Below are positions 8,019-18,644 of a stretch of DNA of 64,000 nucleotides, one piece after another. The position numbers were made by a program, and so were the translations under genes. Location: positions 1 through 64,000 of the forward strand of contig CAWBWO010000008.1 of the NCBI GenBank assembly GCA_963792445.1, in the 5' to 3' direction. This DNA is from Rummeliibacillus sp963792445 (GTDB lineage: Bacteria > Bacillota > Bacilli > Bacillales_A > Planococcaceae). The stretch's first letter is position 1. Every line of letters starts with the position of its first letter. The notes under the pieces were generated by a model that saw only the letters and a program-made list of their open reading frames with translations, did not search any database and was not told the origin of the DNA.

Positions 8019-10031
8019 TTATTTAAGCATTGTTATTGGAATTTTTTCCATTAATTCGTAGATTGGTAAAGGTTTGCTAAATAAAAACCCTTGTGCTTTT
8101 TTACATTGATGATCTTTAAGAAAACCAACATGCTCGTCTTTTTCAACACCTTCAGCAATTACATCTAATCCAAGACTATGTGCGAGATGAATAATTGTTT
8201 TGGCTATTGCACGATCTTTTTCATCTGTATCCATATCTCTTATAAATGATTGATCAATCTTAATGATATCAATGGGATATCTTTTTATATAGCTTAAAGA
8301 AGAATATCCTGTACCAAAATCATCGATAGAAATAATTAGTCCCATACTTTTTAACTGTTTTAGAATGGTCATGGTATCTTCAGCATCTGTCATCGAACTT
8401 TCCGTAATTTCCAATTCCAATAACTCGGGTTTTATATTATATTCTTTTAGATAATTGGAAAATTTTGGATGATAATTTATCTTCTCTAAATTGCTTTGGT
8501 GATATATTTACAGCCACTCTTGTTTGTGTAATTCCTTGTTTTTTCCATTCACTATAGTTGTTTACAAGCCTGTTCTAATACCCAATCACCAATCTCTATG
8601 ATCAGACCCGAATCTTCAGCAATAGGAATAAAATGTACTTGGTGGAACAAATCCAAATTTAGGGTTTTGCCATCTAAGTAATGCTTCAAAGCTTGTAACT
8701 TTTTCAGTTTCTAAATCGATTTGTGGCTGATAATAAACCATTAATTCATTTTTTTCTATTGCTTTGCGTAAATGGCCTTCCATAAGGGTAGTATTACGGA
8801 ATTGGTCTTCCATCTTATTTTGATAAAAACGGTAACCTGAACGTCCTCTTTCTTTTACATAAGAAAGTGCTTGATTTGATTTTCTGATCAACTCGTCAAG
8901 TTTTTTGCCGTCATTCGGATAAATAGAGATTCCTATAGAAGCTGTTATAGATACTTCTAAATCTGCAATAAGGAATATTTTTTTTATTATTTCAATAATC
9001 GTCATAGCAGTCGATTGAATCCCTTTTATAGTATTATCTTTTGCAACAATAATGAAATGATCTCCATTGATTCTATAAAGATGTGTATTTTCATTTGTAA
9101 TTCGAGAAATACGATTGGATGCTTCACATATAATATTGTCTCCTATTGTTGAACCATATGTTTCATTGACTTTTTTAAAACGATCCAAGTCAATTGAAAG
9201 AACAGCTACCAGTTGTTTTTCTTCATTCGCTATTTGTATTACTTCTGGAAAATGTTCAACCAATGCTTTGTTATTCCATAAACCTGTCAATTGATCATGA
9301 TAGGACAAATATGAAAAGTTTATATGTTTCTCACTATAAGGAGTAATATCACGCAATAAAAGTAAAATTTTACAATCCGATTGATTTGTAAAAAGCGGAA
9401 TACTTTTTACATATAAAACTAGTGTTCTTCCTTCTATTGTTCGAACACCGCAATCAGTTAATTCAACAGGCTTCTTTAAGAAAAACGTTTCTTCAACCAA
9501 TTTTCGCATATTTTCTTTTGAAAAAAGTGTTACAAAATCATATATAGATTTTCCAGTAGTAGTTACATCCATGTAACCAAATTTTGCTTTTGCTGCTTGG
9601 TTGCTTTGCAGGATGGTACCTTCATGATTAATTGTTAGAATTGGATCTAAATTTTCTTCGTACAAAGATATGAATTCTCTATCCTGAAACTGATTATGTA
9701 TCTTGCAAAAGTAGTAAGAATCACATTCCCCTTGCCCTATTTTCACACTGATTATTTGATTTGGATTAATATTATCCATCATCATGTCAGATTTTGGGTT
9801 CAATAACATAGGCTTTAATGCCGACCAAATGGCGGTCGGCAAATAGTGTTCCGCTAATTGAACGTCTTTTTGTAAATATCCAAATTCATTTTGGCAATAA
9901 TCATTGATAAAAATAATATTGAACTGATCTACTAGACGGTGAATTAAAAAAATTGGGGAATTTTGTTCAAATCCACTGTAATATTTCGCAATTTCCCTTA
10001 AAGACATCAGGTCTAAAGTTGTCTTTTTCAT
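8019..10031 (-). pseudogene. PAS-GGDEF-EAL cyclic di-GMP protein, three frame breaks in the EAL domain
   Basis: From ATG 10031 (GGAGG upstream) the first 471 residues hold an N-terminal sensor-like region (1-115), a PAS domain (about 124-235) and a GGDEF domain (about 237-400). The GGDEF signature is degenerate, NGDHF at 322-326, so cyclase activity is doubtful. The EAL domain begins well (FEALLRW) but frame changes near 8630, 8557 and 8459 are needed to join FIPIAEDSGLI, WKKQGITQTRVAVNISPKQF and NYLKEYNIKPELLELEITES. The last 133 residues (8420-8019) retain DDFGTGYSSL and AEGVE. If the breaks are sequencing errors this would be a phosphodiesterase-type protein; if real, it is a decayed gene. 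Confidence 0.8.
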
Positions 10032-10152
10032 GTACTGCCTCCAACGAAAACATATACTATATGACTATTCTAATAGATTTCGTATGAAAATAATATAAAA
10101 TTACGGTAAATTTTTTGAAAATTTTTTGAAAATTTGCTATTGGTTTTCGCTA

Positions 10153-12265
10153 TTATTCTTCATCTGTAAATCCAGGAAATGCTTCTTTCAAGAAAATTTC
10201 TTGGCTATTAATTGACGGTGCAGATTCCTCTTTTTCTTTATAATGATAAACGCCATCTGAACCTTGAATACGTGCTTTTACATTGTCACAAGTTTGGGTT
10301 ACCACGATTTTCATTATGCGCTTTTTAATATTTGTATCGAAAATCGGGAATAGGATTTCTACACGTTTAACCATATTTCGCGTCATCATGTCTGCTGAGG
10401 AAAGATATACTTTGTTTTCGCCGTTATGATTAAACCAGTAAACACGTGAATGCTCTAAGAACCTTCCTACAATACTTGTGACTGTAATATTTTCGCTAAT
10501 TCCTGATATACCTGGGCGTAAACAACAAATACCACGAATGATTAGATCAATTTTAACCCCCGCAATAGATGCCTCGTACATTTTCATGATTAATTCTTTA
10601 TCTGTTATTGAGTTCATCTTCGCATAAATATGACCATTGCCATACTTCTTGTGACATATAATTTCTTCGTCAATTAGTTTGATAAATTCATTACGAATAT
10701 CGTATGGCGAAACAACTAAATGATTAAAATTAGGTTTTTTAGTATATCCACTTAAATAATTAAAAAAGTTTGTTGCATCAATACCAATTTTCTTATTCGT
10801 AGTAATAATACCCATATCGGTATAAACTTTTGCGGTTGCGTCATTATAGTTTCCTGTACCTAAATGAACAAATCGTTCAATTCTTCCTTGGCGTTTTCGG
10901 ACAACTAATGTAATTTTCGAATGTGTTTTTACATTATGCATTCCGTAAATAACCAAGCACCCCGCTTGTTCTAATTCTTTTGCCCAATGTACATTATTTT
11001 CTTCATCAAATCTTGCTTTTAATTCCACAAGAACGGTAACTTGTTTTCCGTTTTCTGCAGCTTGTTTTAGTGCTTGAATTACAGGTGAGTTACCACTTAC
11101 TCGATATAACGTTTGTTTGATTGCAAGAACTGTTGGATCTTCTGCAGCTTCAGTTACAAAATCAACAATTGGTACAAATGATTCATATGGATGATGGAAG
11201 AATAAATCTTGTGTTAAAGCTTTCTCGAAAATATCTTCTTCTGAATCTAAATCCTGTGGAGCTTGTGGGATAAAACTTTCATATTCCAAATACTCCCTAC
11301 CTTCTGCAATTTTGTTGCAGAATGAGAATAAGAATGTTAAATCAAGTGGACAATCTAGCCTATATATATCTGCTTCCCAGTCATCTAATGTCTTTAAAAG
11401 GTATTGTATAACGAATTCATCCATTTCACCTGAACGAATTTCAATCCGGCTAACTGCACCCCATTTTCGCTTTTTCAATTCTTTTTCAATTTCAACAAGT
11501 AAGATCTCGTGCTCCCTCTTCATGAATTGTTAAATCCGCATTACGTGTTAATCTGAAAACTTTGGTATATTTTACTTTATAACCCAAAAATAATTTATCA
11601 ATATTAGCAGTAATGACATCTTCTAGTAGTACGCCACGAATTTCATCATCTTTAGAAGGAATTCTTATATAGCGATCCAATACAGAAGGAACTTGTACAA
11701 TTGCAATTTTCTCACGGAATTCCGGTTCCGCATCGTCGTGTTCAAGGAGCACAATAATATTCATTGTTTTACTTATCAAAGTAGGAAATGGTCTGTAAGC
11801 ATCTACTGCAACAGGCGTCAATACTGGGAAAATAGTATCTTCGAAGTATTCATTTAAAAATATCTTTTGTTCTTCATTAATTGTATTTGTCTTTTGCAAA
11901 AAAACTTTTTCTTTTGGAAGTTGGTTAAATACTAAATCTTTATATACTTCAGTTTGACGTTTAACAAGGGATTGTGTATCCTCTGCTATTCTTGTCAATT
12001 GTTCCTTTGGAGTCAATCCTGATTTATTTTCTGGCTTATGAAATCCAGCTCTTATTTGATCTTGAAGTCCAGCAACTCTTACCATGAAAAATTCATCTAA
12101 ATTAGAACTGACAATAGCTAAAAACCTCAATCGTTCTAAAAGTGGATTATTGATATCTTCAGCTTCTTGAAGTACGCGTTCATTAAATGCCAACCAGCTC
12201 AATTCGCGATTGTTATAATACTGTGGTTTTGCAATTTCATCTAAAATATTTTTTGTAGCTACCAT
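10153..12265 (-). CDS. ppk: Polyphosphate kinase, one frameshift near 11500
   Basis: Polyphosphate kinase (PPK1) reversibly transfers the gamma phosphate of ATP to polyphosphate. The N-terminal part (12265 to about 11500) has the diagnostic NRELSWLAFNERVLQEA and RVAGLQDQ. The remainder has HHPYESF, QTLYRVSGNSP, the catalytic-histidine segment KTHSKITLVVR, HLGTGNYN and EHSRVYWF. The two parts are in different frames; removing one base in the CTTACTT stretch near 11500-11504 gives continuous EEGARDLLVEIEKEL. Total length would be about 704 residues, normal for PPK1. It starts 3 bases after the ppx stop, so ppx-ppk is one operon. Confidence 0.9.
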
Positions 12266-12268
12266 CTT

Positions 12269-13804
12269 TTATCCTTCCTTTTCAAAGAAGTGTAAAGTAA
12301 CTGTCCCTGGAAATAATTTTTCGATATGTTTCTTTTGACGGTTCACTTTATACTTTTCTGCTAATGCATTTCCTCTTGTGAAAATATGGATTACCATATC
12401 TTGTCCATTTGGTTCCAACATTATGTCCTCTACTATTTTCCTTTTTGATGCATCGAGTGCATATGTAAATTTTAATAGAGCACCAATTATCTGTATTTGC
12501 TTTAATTCTTCTTTTGAGAACCATGTAAGAAACGGCTCAACATATCTTTTAAATTCATCTTTGTTTTTATAAGAAGATAACAAAGCTAATCGTATTCGAT
12601 CTTTATGACCTAATCCGTCTATTGACCGATTAGAAAGAAGATAGAATGTATGTTGACTTGCTGCATCCGCTTCAATATATTCGCCTATATAAAATAACTT
12701 AGCCGCTTGGATCATCATGGCTAAATCTTGATCCCTATATTGCAATACACCATTTTTGCAAAACTCAGAATAAATTTTTCTACACAGCTCAATAAAATAA
12801 TCATTATGTTCTTCCGATTTTCCAAATTCTTGGGCAACTGTATTTACGTTTGCTTCAAAAACATGGTGTTTGTCAAAAGCATTTGGATTTTCCTTTAATA
12901 TTCTTTCAATTACAAGACCTTCTCTTAGCCCTTTTCGGCTAAATTGGAAAATAGGGCTTCCTACAACATCCATTAATGCCTGAAAGACTTCTATAACTGG
13001 GGCAATGATATCTGCACGGTCACTGGATAATCCGTCTAAGCTTTTTAATTCTTCGAAACTTAACCCTGCAACTTCAAGACGGATTGCATCAAAATCTAGT
13101 TTTGACATTTTATATTGATGTATTCCAGAAATCGGATAATTCTTTTTTCGCTGATCCATTTTCGCCATATTACGAGCGCTGCCTCCGATACCTACAACAG
13201 GTAGATGAAGATTATTTAGCCACTTCAATGAGGAGAAACGCTCATGTGCAAATTGATAGATTTTTTGACGTTCTTCGTCTAATAATGTATTACTTTTCAT
13301 AAACTGTTGCTTTAGTGAAACAGAACCAAACGGAAAACTATAAGAATGGATTAATTCTTTATCCTTAAAATAAGTAATTTCAGTACTTCCGCCACCCATA
13401 TCAATCGTTACCGCTGATGGGGTTGCTAATGAATGCGTCACAGCTAAATAACCATAATATGCCTCTTGTTCTTCAGATAATAACTGAATGTCAATTCCAA
13501 TTTCCCTTTTCATCTTCTCTAATATTTCTTGACCGTTCGTAGCTTGACGAATAGCTGCAGTAGCTGTAGCTAGAATATCGGTTATTCCATAGTCATTTAA
13601 CATATCTTTAAAAGCGATTAACGTATTTTGTAGTTTTAGAATGCCTTCTTCTGACAATTCTCCATTAGATAAAATATAGCTACGTAAACGGGCAACTACT
13701 TTAATGTTCTCTATTTCTTTTAGTCCACTTTTTTGAGTATATTTATATAATACTAGTCTTATCGTATTAGATCCGATATCAATAATGGCTGTTTTAAAAT
13801 GCAT
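12269..13804 (-). CDS. ppx: Exopolyphosphatase (Ppx/GppA family)
   Basis: This protein of about 511 residues belongs to the ASKHA phosphatase superfamily. It shows the phosphate-1 motif AIIDIGSNTIRL near the N-terminus, the phosphate-2 motif IDMGGGSTEITYF, and GIGGSARNMA, followed by a C-terminal HD-like helical region. It hydrolyses terminal phosphates from polyphosphate, opposing the kinase encoded immediately downstream. I chose the ATG at 13804 (MHFKTAIIDIG), preceded by GAGGAAGTG, rather than an upstream start. Confidence 0.9.
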   Translation of the reverse strand: MHFKTAIIDIGSNTIRLVLYKYTQKSGLKEIENIKVVARLRSYILSNGELSEEGILKLQNTLIAFKDMLNDYGITDILATATAAIRQATNGQEILEKMKREIGIDIQLLSEEQEAYYGYLAVTHSLATPSAVTIDMGGGSTEITYFKDKELIHSYSFPFGSVSLKQQFMKSNTLLDEERQKIYQFAHERFSSLKWLNNLHLPVVGIGGSARNMAKMDQRKKNYPISGIHQYKMSKLDFDAIRLEVAGLSFEELKSLDGLSSDRADIIAPVIEVFQALMDVVGSPIFQFSRKGLREGLVIERILKENPNAFDKHHVFEANVNTVAQEFGKSEEHNDYFIELCRKIYSEFCKNGVLQYRDQDLAMMIQAAKLFYIGEYIEADAASQHTFYLLSNRSIDGLGHKDRIRLALLSSYKNKDEFKRYVEPFLTWFSKEELKQIQIIGALLKFTYALDASKRKIVEDIMLEPNGQDMVIHIFTRGNALAEKYKVNRQKKHIEKLFPGTVTLHFFEKEG

Positions 13805-13946
13805 TTGGTCACTTCCTCTTGATTTCAACACTTACTATATACAATGAATTATAATATTGGTAATATAATATATTATAGATTGAATGGTCAGAATTTTCCT
13901 TCACATCTTTAAATAATAATTAGATTCTATGAAAGGTAGGTTTTTT

Positions 13947-14414
13947 ATGAGTACTCAACATAAAGATGGAGAAATAGCGACTGCCATTTATACGGTAAAC
14001 AAACATGCAAAAACTGCTCTCGATAATCGACCACTTTACACATTAAAACGCCTAGCTCTCGAGAAAATGATTTTATCAGGTCGTGCAAAGAAGATTGGTT
14101 TACATTTTGTCAATAAAACACGTTTTAGTCAGCAGCAATCTGCTGTGGTGATTAAATGTGGCGACTATTATTTTCACACATTACCCAAGAAAGAAGATTT
14201 TAAGCAATTACCTCATTTAGGAAAACTAGATGAAACCTATCGTAATCCTCGAAGGAAAATGAGTCTCAATGTTGCCAAAGGTATCTTAAATGATTTCCTT
14301 GAATTAACATATCCTAAACAAGTACCTCATAGTCGTTTAACACCGAAGAAAATTCATGATCAAAAGAAGAAAAATGATTACTATAAAACAATCAGTTATT
14401 TTTATGGACATTAA
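13947..14414 (+). CDS. ykyB: YkyB family protein
   Basis: A 155-residue basic protein similar in length and sequence to B. subtilis YkyB (conserved IYTVNKHAKTA, LYTLKRLALEKMI, GLHFVNKTRFSQQQS). I chose ATG 13947, which follows AAGGTAGG, over the ATG six codons upstream. The biochemical role is not established for the family. It is divergent from ppx and convergent with cheV, the same partner as in B. subtilis. Confidence 0.8.
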   Translation: MSTQHKDGEIATAIYTVNKHAKTALDNRPLYTLKRLALEKMILSGRAKKIGLHFVNKTRFSQQQSAVVIKCGDYYFHTLPKKEDFKQLPHLGKLDETYRNPRRKMSLNVAKGILNDFLELTYPKQVPHSRLTPKKIHDQKKKNDYYKTISYFYGH

Positions 14415-14420
14415 TGCAAT

Positions 14421-14467
14421 TTTTTTAGGAAAACCGGAATCTGAGAGTCAGATATCCGGTTTTCTGT
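14421..14467. terminator. Bidirectional terminator between ykyB and cheV
   Basis: A two-part stem (14427-14438 with 14455-14465; inner ATCTGA/TCAGAT) is flanked by a T run on the left for cheV and T-rich sequence on the right for ykyB. Confidence 0.8.
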
Positions 14468-14472
14468 TGTTC

Positions 14473-15378
14473 TTATAAAATTAATTCATCCACTTTTAAA
14501 ATTAACTCTGCAATTTCCGGTTTACTAATTTGACTATCTGCTCCTACCTCTTCACCTTTATGTCGCAAATCATCCGTTATTAGACTAGAAAAAATAATGA
14601 TTGGTAATTTTTTTAGAATTGGATGTGATTTTACTTGTTTTGTTAAGTGATGACCATCCATTTGAGGCATTTCAATGTCTGTTACCATCAATTGAACAAA
14701 GTCACTTATATTATCTGTTTGATCTGCAATTTTCAAAAGATAATCTAATGCATCTTTCCCATTTTCAAATAACTCAACATTTACATATCCAGCTTCAAAC
14801 ATCGTGTCATGCAACAGTTTTCGTAATAATGGAGAATCTTCTGCTATCATAACTTTCTTTTCTGAACGTATCCGATTCCCTAGTTTTTTAACAGATGCTA
14901 CATTGATTCCAGAATCCGGATTAATGTCTACCATTATTTTTTCGAAATCTAATAATAGTAACATCAAGTCATCTTGCTTAATGACACCAATTACTTGTGA
15001 ATTACCACCTTGATACATATCAGATGGTTTTTCAATTAAATCCCATGAAATACGATGAATTTTCGTGACGTTATCAACATGAAAGACAACCTTTTGTCTG
15101 TTAAACTCTGCAACGATATATTTTTGCTGATCTTGATAAGGTGTATTAGCTAACCCCAATACTTTTTTCATATCAACCACAGGTAATACTTCCCCACGTA
15201 ATTGAATAATACCTTCAATATAAGGATGTGCATGCGGTATGAATGTCAACGGGGTGGGCTGGATAATTTCTTTCACTTTAATAACATTAATACCAAATTT
15301 ATTAGAATCGATTTCGAATTCAACGATTTCAAGTTCATTGGTTCCACTTTCTAATAAAATACCTTTACTTTCATTCAT
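14473..15378 (-). CDS. cheV: Chemotaxis coupling protein CheV
   Basis: CheV couples chemoreceptors to CheA. Residues 12-155 form a CheW-like domain (FGINVIKVKEII, IQLRGEVLPVVDM, GVIKQDDLMLLLLDFEKI) and residues 173-300 a response-regulator receiver domain with the phospho-acceptor aspartate at 234 (TDIEMPQMDG) and a KP motif near the end. The ATG at 15378 is used because it follows CAGGAGG; an ATG 8 codons upstream overlaps the ribosome site. The gene implies a motile organism, although no other chemotaxis genes lie in the window. Confidence 0.93.
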   Translation of the reverse strand: MNESKGILLESGTNELEIVEFEIDSNKFGINVIKVKEIIQPTPLTFIPHAHPYIEGIIQLRGEVLPVVDMKKVLGLANTPYQDQQKYIVAEFNRQKVVFHVDNVTKIHRISWDLIEKPSDMYQGGNSQVIGVIKQDDLMLLLLDFEKIMVDINPDSGINVASVKKLGNRIRSEKKVMIAEDSPLLRKLLHDTMFEAGYVNVELFENGKDALDYLLKIADQTDNISDFVQLMVTDIEMPQMDGHHLTKQVKSHPILKKLPIIIFSSLITDDLRHKGEEVGADSQISKPEIAELILKVDELIL

Positions 15379-15444
15379 TAGTTTCGCCTCCTGAAAAGCC
15401 ACTTTATACTACGTCTATTGTACCATATAAGTGAAATTGCATTC

Positions 15445-16761
15445 TCATGGATTCGTGACATTTGTACGAACTCTTAGATGTATAACTAAACCGATTATCG
15501 TCATGATAATTAGTGATGAGAGTGCAAATCGACTTGCAATTGTACCATAATCTCTCAGTAGCAAAGTAACGGTCCCATATATAGCTGGACCAATAATTGA
15601 TGACACTTTCCCTGAGAAGGCGAATAATCCGAAGAATTGCCCTTGTTTCTCTTTAGGAGACATTTCTATAATAAATGTCCGTGAAGTAACCCACATCGAT
15701 CCAAGTGAAATACCAAACATACTTCCCGCAATCCAGAACATCCATGGAGCGACTGCAACAACCGCTAAAATTAATGCAATAATCATTAATATGGAAACCC
15801 AGGTTATAGCAGGTTTGGCTCCAATTTTCTTTGTAATATAACCAAATGCTAAAGAGCCAATAATTGTAGAAACTGTTGAAACTAAATAGAGTAAGATAAA
15901 TTCATTTGAAGTAAATCCTACAATAGCTGTTGCGTAAACTGCCATCATCGCTATAGTTGTTGCAATGGCATCATTTATAAAGAAGTACGCAATCATAAAA
16001 GTGAAAATTGCTTTATAACGCTTCATGTCTTTAAACGTTTCTATGATTTCCCGATATCCTTCGAAAAAGAAAAACTTCCTTCGTTCCTCTTTTGATATGG
16101 GGTGGTCTTTATTGATTAAGAATAATGGCAATGAAAATAGTAAATAGAGTATGGCAGTCGGTATGAAAGCATTATGGAAATTCGAGTTCCCCACATAAAG
16201 ATAAACAAGTAATCCAAATAACGTGCCTAAATACCCTACTGCAACACCAAAGCCAGAAATTAGCGGCATTTCCTCTTTCGTTCCTAAATCAGGCATCATA
16301 GCATCATAAAATACTAAACTAGAATTGAAAAAGAATTTGGCGATAACAAAACTCACAACAACATAAAACAAACTAATCGGAATACCTGCATGTGAGGTAC
16401 CAAAATCAAATGAACTAAATATCCCCATTAAAAATGTAAAAAGAATTGAAATGGAAGCAAACCATACGATAAACTTCTTTTTTAATCCTGTACGATCAAT
16501 CCATACTCCAAAAAGCGGTGAAAAAATAACTAAGAAAAAACTCGAAATGGCGTTAGCATAGGAAATAAATGTACTTGCGACCTGTTGCTTTACTTCATCT
16601 GAACCTAATGCTTCATCCATATAGAACGGAAAGAATATTGTGTTAATATTGGATGAAAATATTGTGTTAGCAAAATCGTAAAAAGCCCAAGATAAAATGG
16701 GTAACGATAGATATAAAGTAAGTGATCTCCGTACTTTTGAATTACTAAATTGTTTTCCCAA
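15445..16761 (-). CDS. MFS transporter, UMF1 (Atg22-like) family
   Basis: A 438-residue membrane protein with about 12 predicted helices. The N-terminal SWAFYDFANTIFSSNINTIFFP, the loop GVWIDRTGLKKKFIVW after helix 2 and the central hydrophilic loop (LINKDHPISKEERRKFF) are typical of the UMF1 group of the major facilitator superfamily. The substrate is not known. A GGAGGTGGAGC ribosome site precedes the start. It is followed by cheV with about 66 bases between. Confidence 0.85.
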   Translation of the reverse strand: MGKQFSNSKVRRSLTLYLSLPILSWAFYDFANTIFSSNINTIFFPFYMDEALGSDEVKQQVASTFISYANAISSFFLVIFSPLFGVWIDRTGLKKKFIVWFASISILFTFLMGIFSSFDFGTSHAGIPISLFYVVVSFVIAKFFFNSSLVFYDAMMPDLGTKEEMPLISGFGVAVGYLGTLFGLLVYLYVGNSNFHNAFIPTAILYLLFSLPLFLINKDHPISKEERRKFFFFEGYREIIETFKDMKRYKAIFTFMIAYFFINDAIATTIAMMAVYATAIVGFTSNEFILLYLVSTVSTIIGSLAFGYITKKIGAKPAITWVSILMIIALILAVVAVAPWMFWIAGSMFGISLGSMWVTSRTFIIEMSPKEKQGQFFGLFAFSGKVSSIIGPAIYGTVTLLLRDYGTIASRFALSSLIIMTIIGLVIHLRVRTNVTNP

Positions 16762-16862
16762 TGCTCCACCTCCGTTAAAATATTATTTCACAAATAGTAA
16801 TTCATTTCATAAATTTCAATTAAAATTTACAATTCGATAATAAAAATTTACACATATATAAC

Positions 16863-16908
16863 AAAAAATGAGTTGTTCAAATGGTATTTTTGATCAACTC
16901 ATTTTTTG
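16863..16908 (-). terminator. Intrinsic terminator after ykwC
   Basis: A 13-bp perfect stem AAAAAATGAGTTG/CAACTCATTTTTT (16863-16875 with 16895-16907) lies just past the ykwC stop codon. Confidence 0.88.
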
Positions 16909-16926
16909 CTTCATGGTATTTAGATT

Positions 16927-17802
16927 TTATCTTAGTTTATAATAATCAATTAAAGCTTGTGTTCCATTATTGTCATAACCCTCATTAGATAATTCTACAT
17001 ACATCTGTTTAGCAAGTTTAAGACCTGGTAATTCTAAGCCCATCAGTTCCGCTTCTTCCAATGCAATTCGCATATCCTTGATAAAGTGTTTAATATAAAA
17101 TCCTGGTTCCTTATCTCCTTTAATCATACGCGGAGCAAGGTTACTTAATGACCAAGAACCAGCTGCTCCTGCAGAAATAGACTTAAGAACCGTATCAATA
17201 TCTAACCCAGCCTTCTTTCCATATGCCAAAGCTTCACAAACGCCAATCATATTCGTTGCGATGGCAATTTGATTACACATCTTCGTATGTTGCCCTGCTC
17301 CTGGACCGCCTTGATAAACAATATTATCACCGAATAATTCAAATAAAGGCAAAACCTGGTCAAAAACAGCTTTATCCCCTCCAACCATAATGGATAATGT
17401 ACCGTTTTTTGCACCTACGTCTCCACCTGATACTGGAGCGTCTAAAGAATATATTTGGATTGTTTTTGCATGTTCATCAATTTTCTTTGCTAGTGTAGGT
17501 TTTGAAGTTGTCATATCTACAACAATTGTGCCTGCCTTACTATTAGCAAAAATGCCATCATCATCAAAATATACTTCTTCTACATCTGTTGGATAACCAA
17601 CCATCGTAAAAACAATTTCTGATTCTTTAGAAGCTTCGCCAGGAGTATTATGCCATTTAGCTCCTAATTCAATTAGTGACTCTGCTTTGGCCTTTGTACG
17701 AGAATAGATATGTACTTCATGTTCATTTTTTAATAAGTGCCTAACAATACTTGTACCCATTACACCTGTTCCGATAAAACCAATCGATTGTTTACTTGCC
17801 AC
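16927..17802 (-). CDS. ykwC: Beta-hydroxyacid dehydrogenase (3-hydroxyisobutyrate dehydrogenase family)
   Basis: A 291-residue NAD(P)-dependent enzyme with the Rossmann motif GFIGTGVMGTSIVRHL at residues 8-23, the substrate-binding segment DAPVSGGDVGA at 121-131 and the catalytic lysine at about 174 within GAGQHTKMCNQ. It is close to B. subtilis YkwC. The family includes 3-hydroxyisobutyrate, tartronate-semialdehyde and succinic-semialdehyde reductases; the exact substrate is not decidable here. A GAGGGGG ribosome site precedes ATG 17802. Confidence 0.87.
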   Translation of the reverse strand: MASKQSIGFIGTGVMGTSIVRHLLKNEHEVHIYSRTKAKAESLIELGAKWHNTPGEASKESEIVFTMVGYPTDVEEVYFDDDGIFANSKAGTIVVDMTTSKPTLAKKIDEHAKTIQIYSLDAPVSGGDVGAKNGTLSIMVGGDKAVFDQVLPLFELFGDNIVYQGGPGAGQHTKMCNQIAIATNMIGVCEALAYGKKAGLDIDTVLKSISAGAAGSWSLSNLAPRMIKGDKEPGFYIKHFIKDMRIALEEAELMGLELPGLKLAKQMYVELSNEGYDNNGTQALIDYYKLR

Positions 17803-18046
17803 GAAAATACCCCCTCTAAAGTATGTATTAAGAATAGTTATGCATATTGTACCAAACTTTTTTAGCTATATAGAAAGTAAATTACATTTTGTGAAATAAA
17901 AAGAGCAGATACATAAAGTATCTGCCAAAGAAAGGGGGAAATGAGATTGTTGCTGTGTTCCTTATTAATATTCCACCCTTTACAATTTTTAAACCTAATT
18001 TTTGAAAAAAATATTGTTATTTTTTTATTACTGATTGACTCATCAG

Positions 18047-18241
18047 TTAATGCTTCATCAAATCCAACTTTATAGAATACTCATTCATCTCTGTTGTATT
18101 TTGTAATTGATACGTATTTAACAATTGGTCTAGCTTTTTACTTAAGCGGATGGTCTCTACATTTGAAAAACCGTTCTCAATTCCAGAGCGTATCATTTTC
18201 TCCCTTGTTCTTTCCAACTTTTTCAAGATGGATTCAGACAT
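18047..18241 (-). CDS. Spo0E-like aspartyl-phosphate phosphatase
   Basis: A 64-residue helical-hairpin protein with the Spo0E-family signature S-x-x-L-D (LSKKLDQLLNTYQ). Members dephosphorylate Spo0A~P and delay sporulation. The ATG at 18241 (MSESILKKL) follows AAAGGAGG at a normal distance, so the first in-frame ATG seven codons upstream is not used. It is monocistronic; a hairpin at 17905-17925 with a U-rich tail on this strand may terminate it. Confidence 0.82.
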   Translation of the reverse strand: MSESILKKLERTREKMIRSGIENGFSNVETIRLSKKLDQLLNTYQLQNTTEMNEYSIKLDLMKH

Positions 18242-18332
18242 ACACCATCCTCCTTTCAGCAAAATTCATGTTCATTATTATACTATTATTCCCACATTTT
18301 CGGAAAAGAAAGTTCCGACATAATTCGACAAA

Positions 18333-18521
18333 TCAACTTCTTGCTTCTTCTAAATACACATAAACAATATTACCGCCTTGTTGCGCAATGCCTTTAAAAT
18401 GCTTAAAATCTTCTCTTTCAACTAATGCTTCTCTTAACGTATAAAATTCATTTTTATCAACTTTTATCTCCTTGATTGTTCCGTTTTTTAAGTCTTCTAG
18501 TTTATTTTTATATTCATTCAT
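18333..18521 (-). CDS. Small conserved-looking protein, unknown function
   Basis: A 62-residue soluble protein (MNEYKNKLEDLKNGTIKEIK...) ending in a beta-rich region (GGNIVYVYLEEA). AAAAGGAAG precedes the start. It lies between the Spo0E-like gene and divergent ykvS. I do not recognise the family with confidence. Confidence 0.6.
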   Translation of the reverse strand: MNEYKNKLEDLKNGTIKEIKVDKNEFYTLREALVEREDFKHFKGIAQQGGNIVYVYLEEARS

Positions 18522-18644
18522 AGTGATAACTTCCTTTTCGTATATTGTTAATAAAATAAATTTAAATCTCTACAGTTATTACTTTACGTATGGATAATTT
18601 TGAGGCAAACTGTAAAGTATTAGTAGAAAGAGGAGATGACTTTC

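Noticed and set aside
11490..11523. Programmed frameshift in ppk
   Set aside because: No slippery heptamer with a downstream pseudoknot is evident, PPK1 is normally a single frame, and similar breaks occur in four other genes.
11312..11533. Plus-strand frame over the ppk break
   Set aside because: Antisense shadow of the conserved ppk coding sequence.
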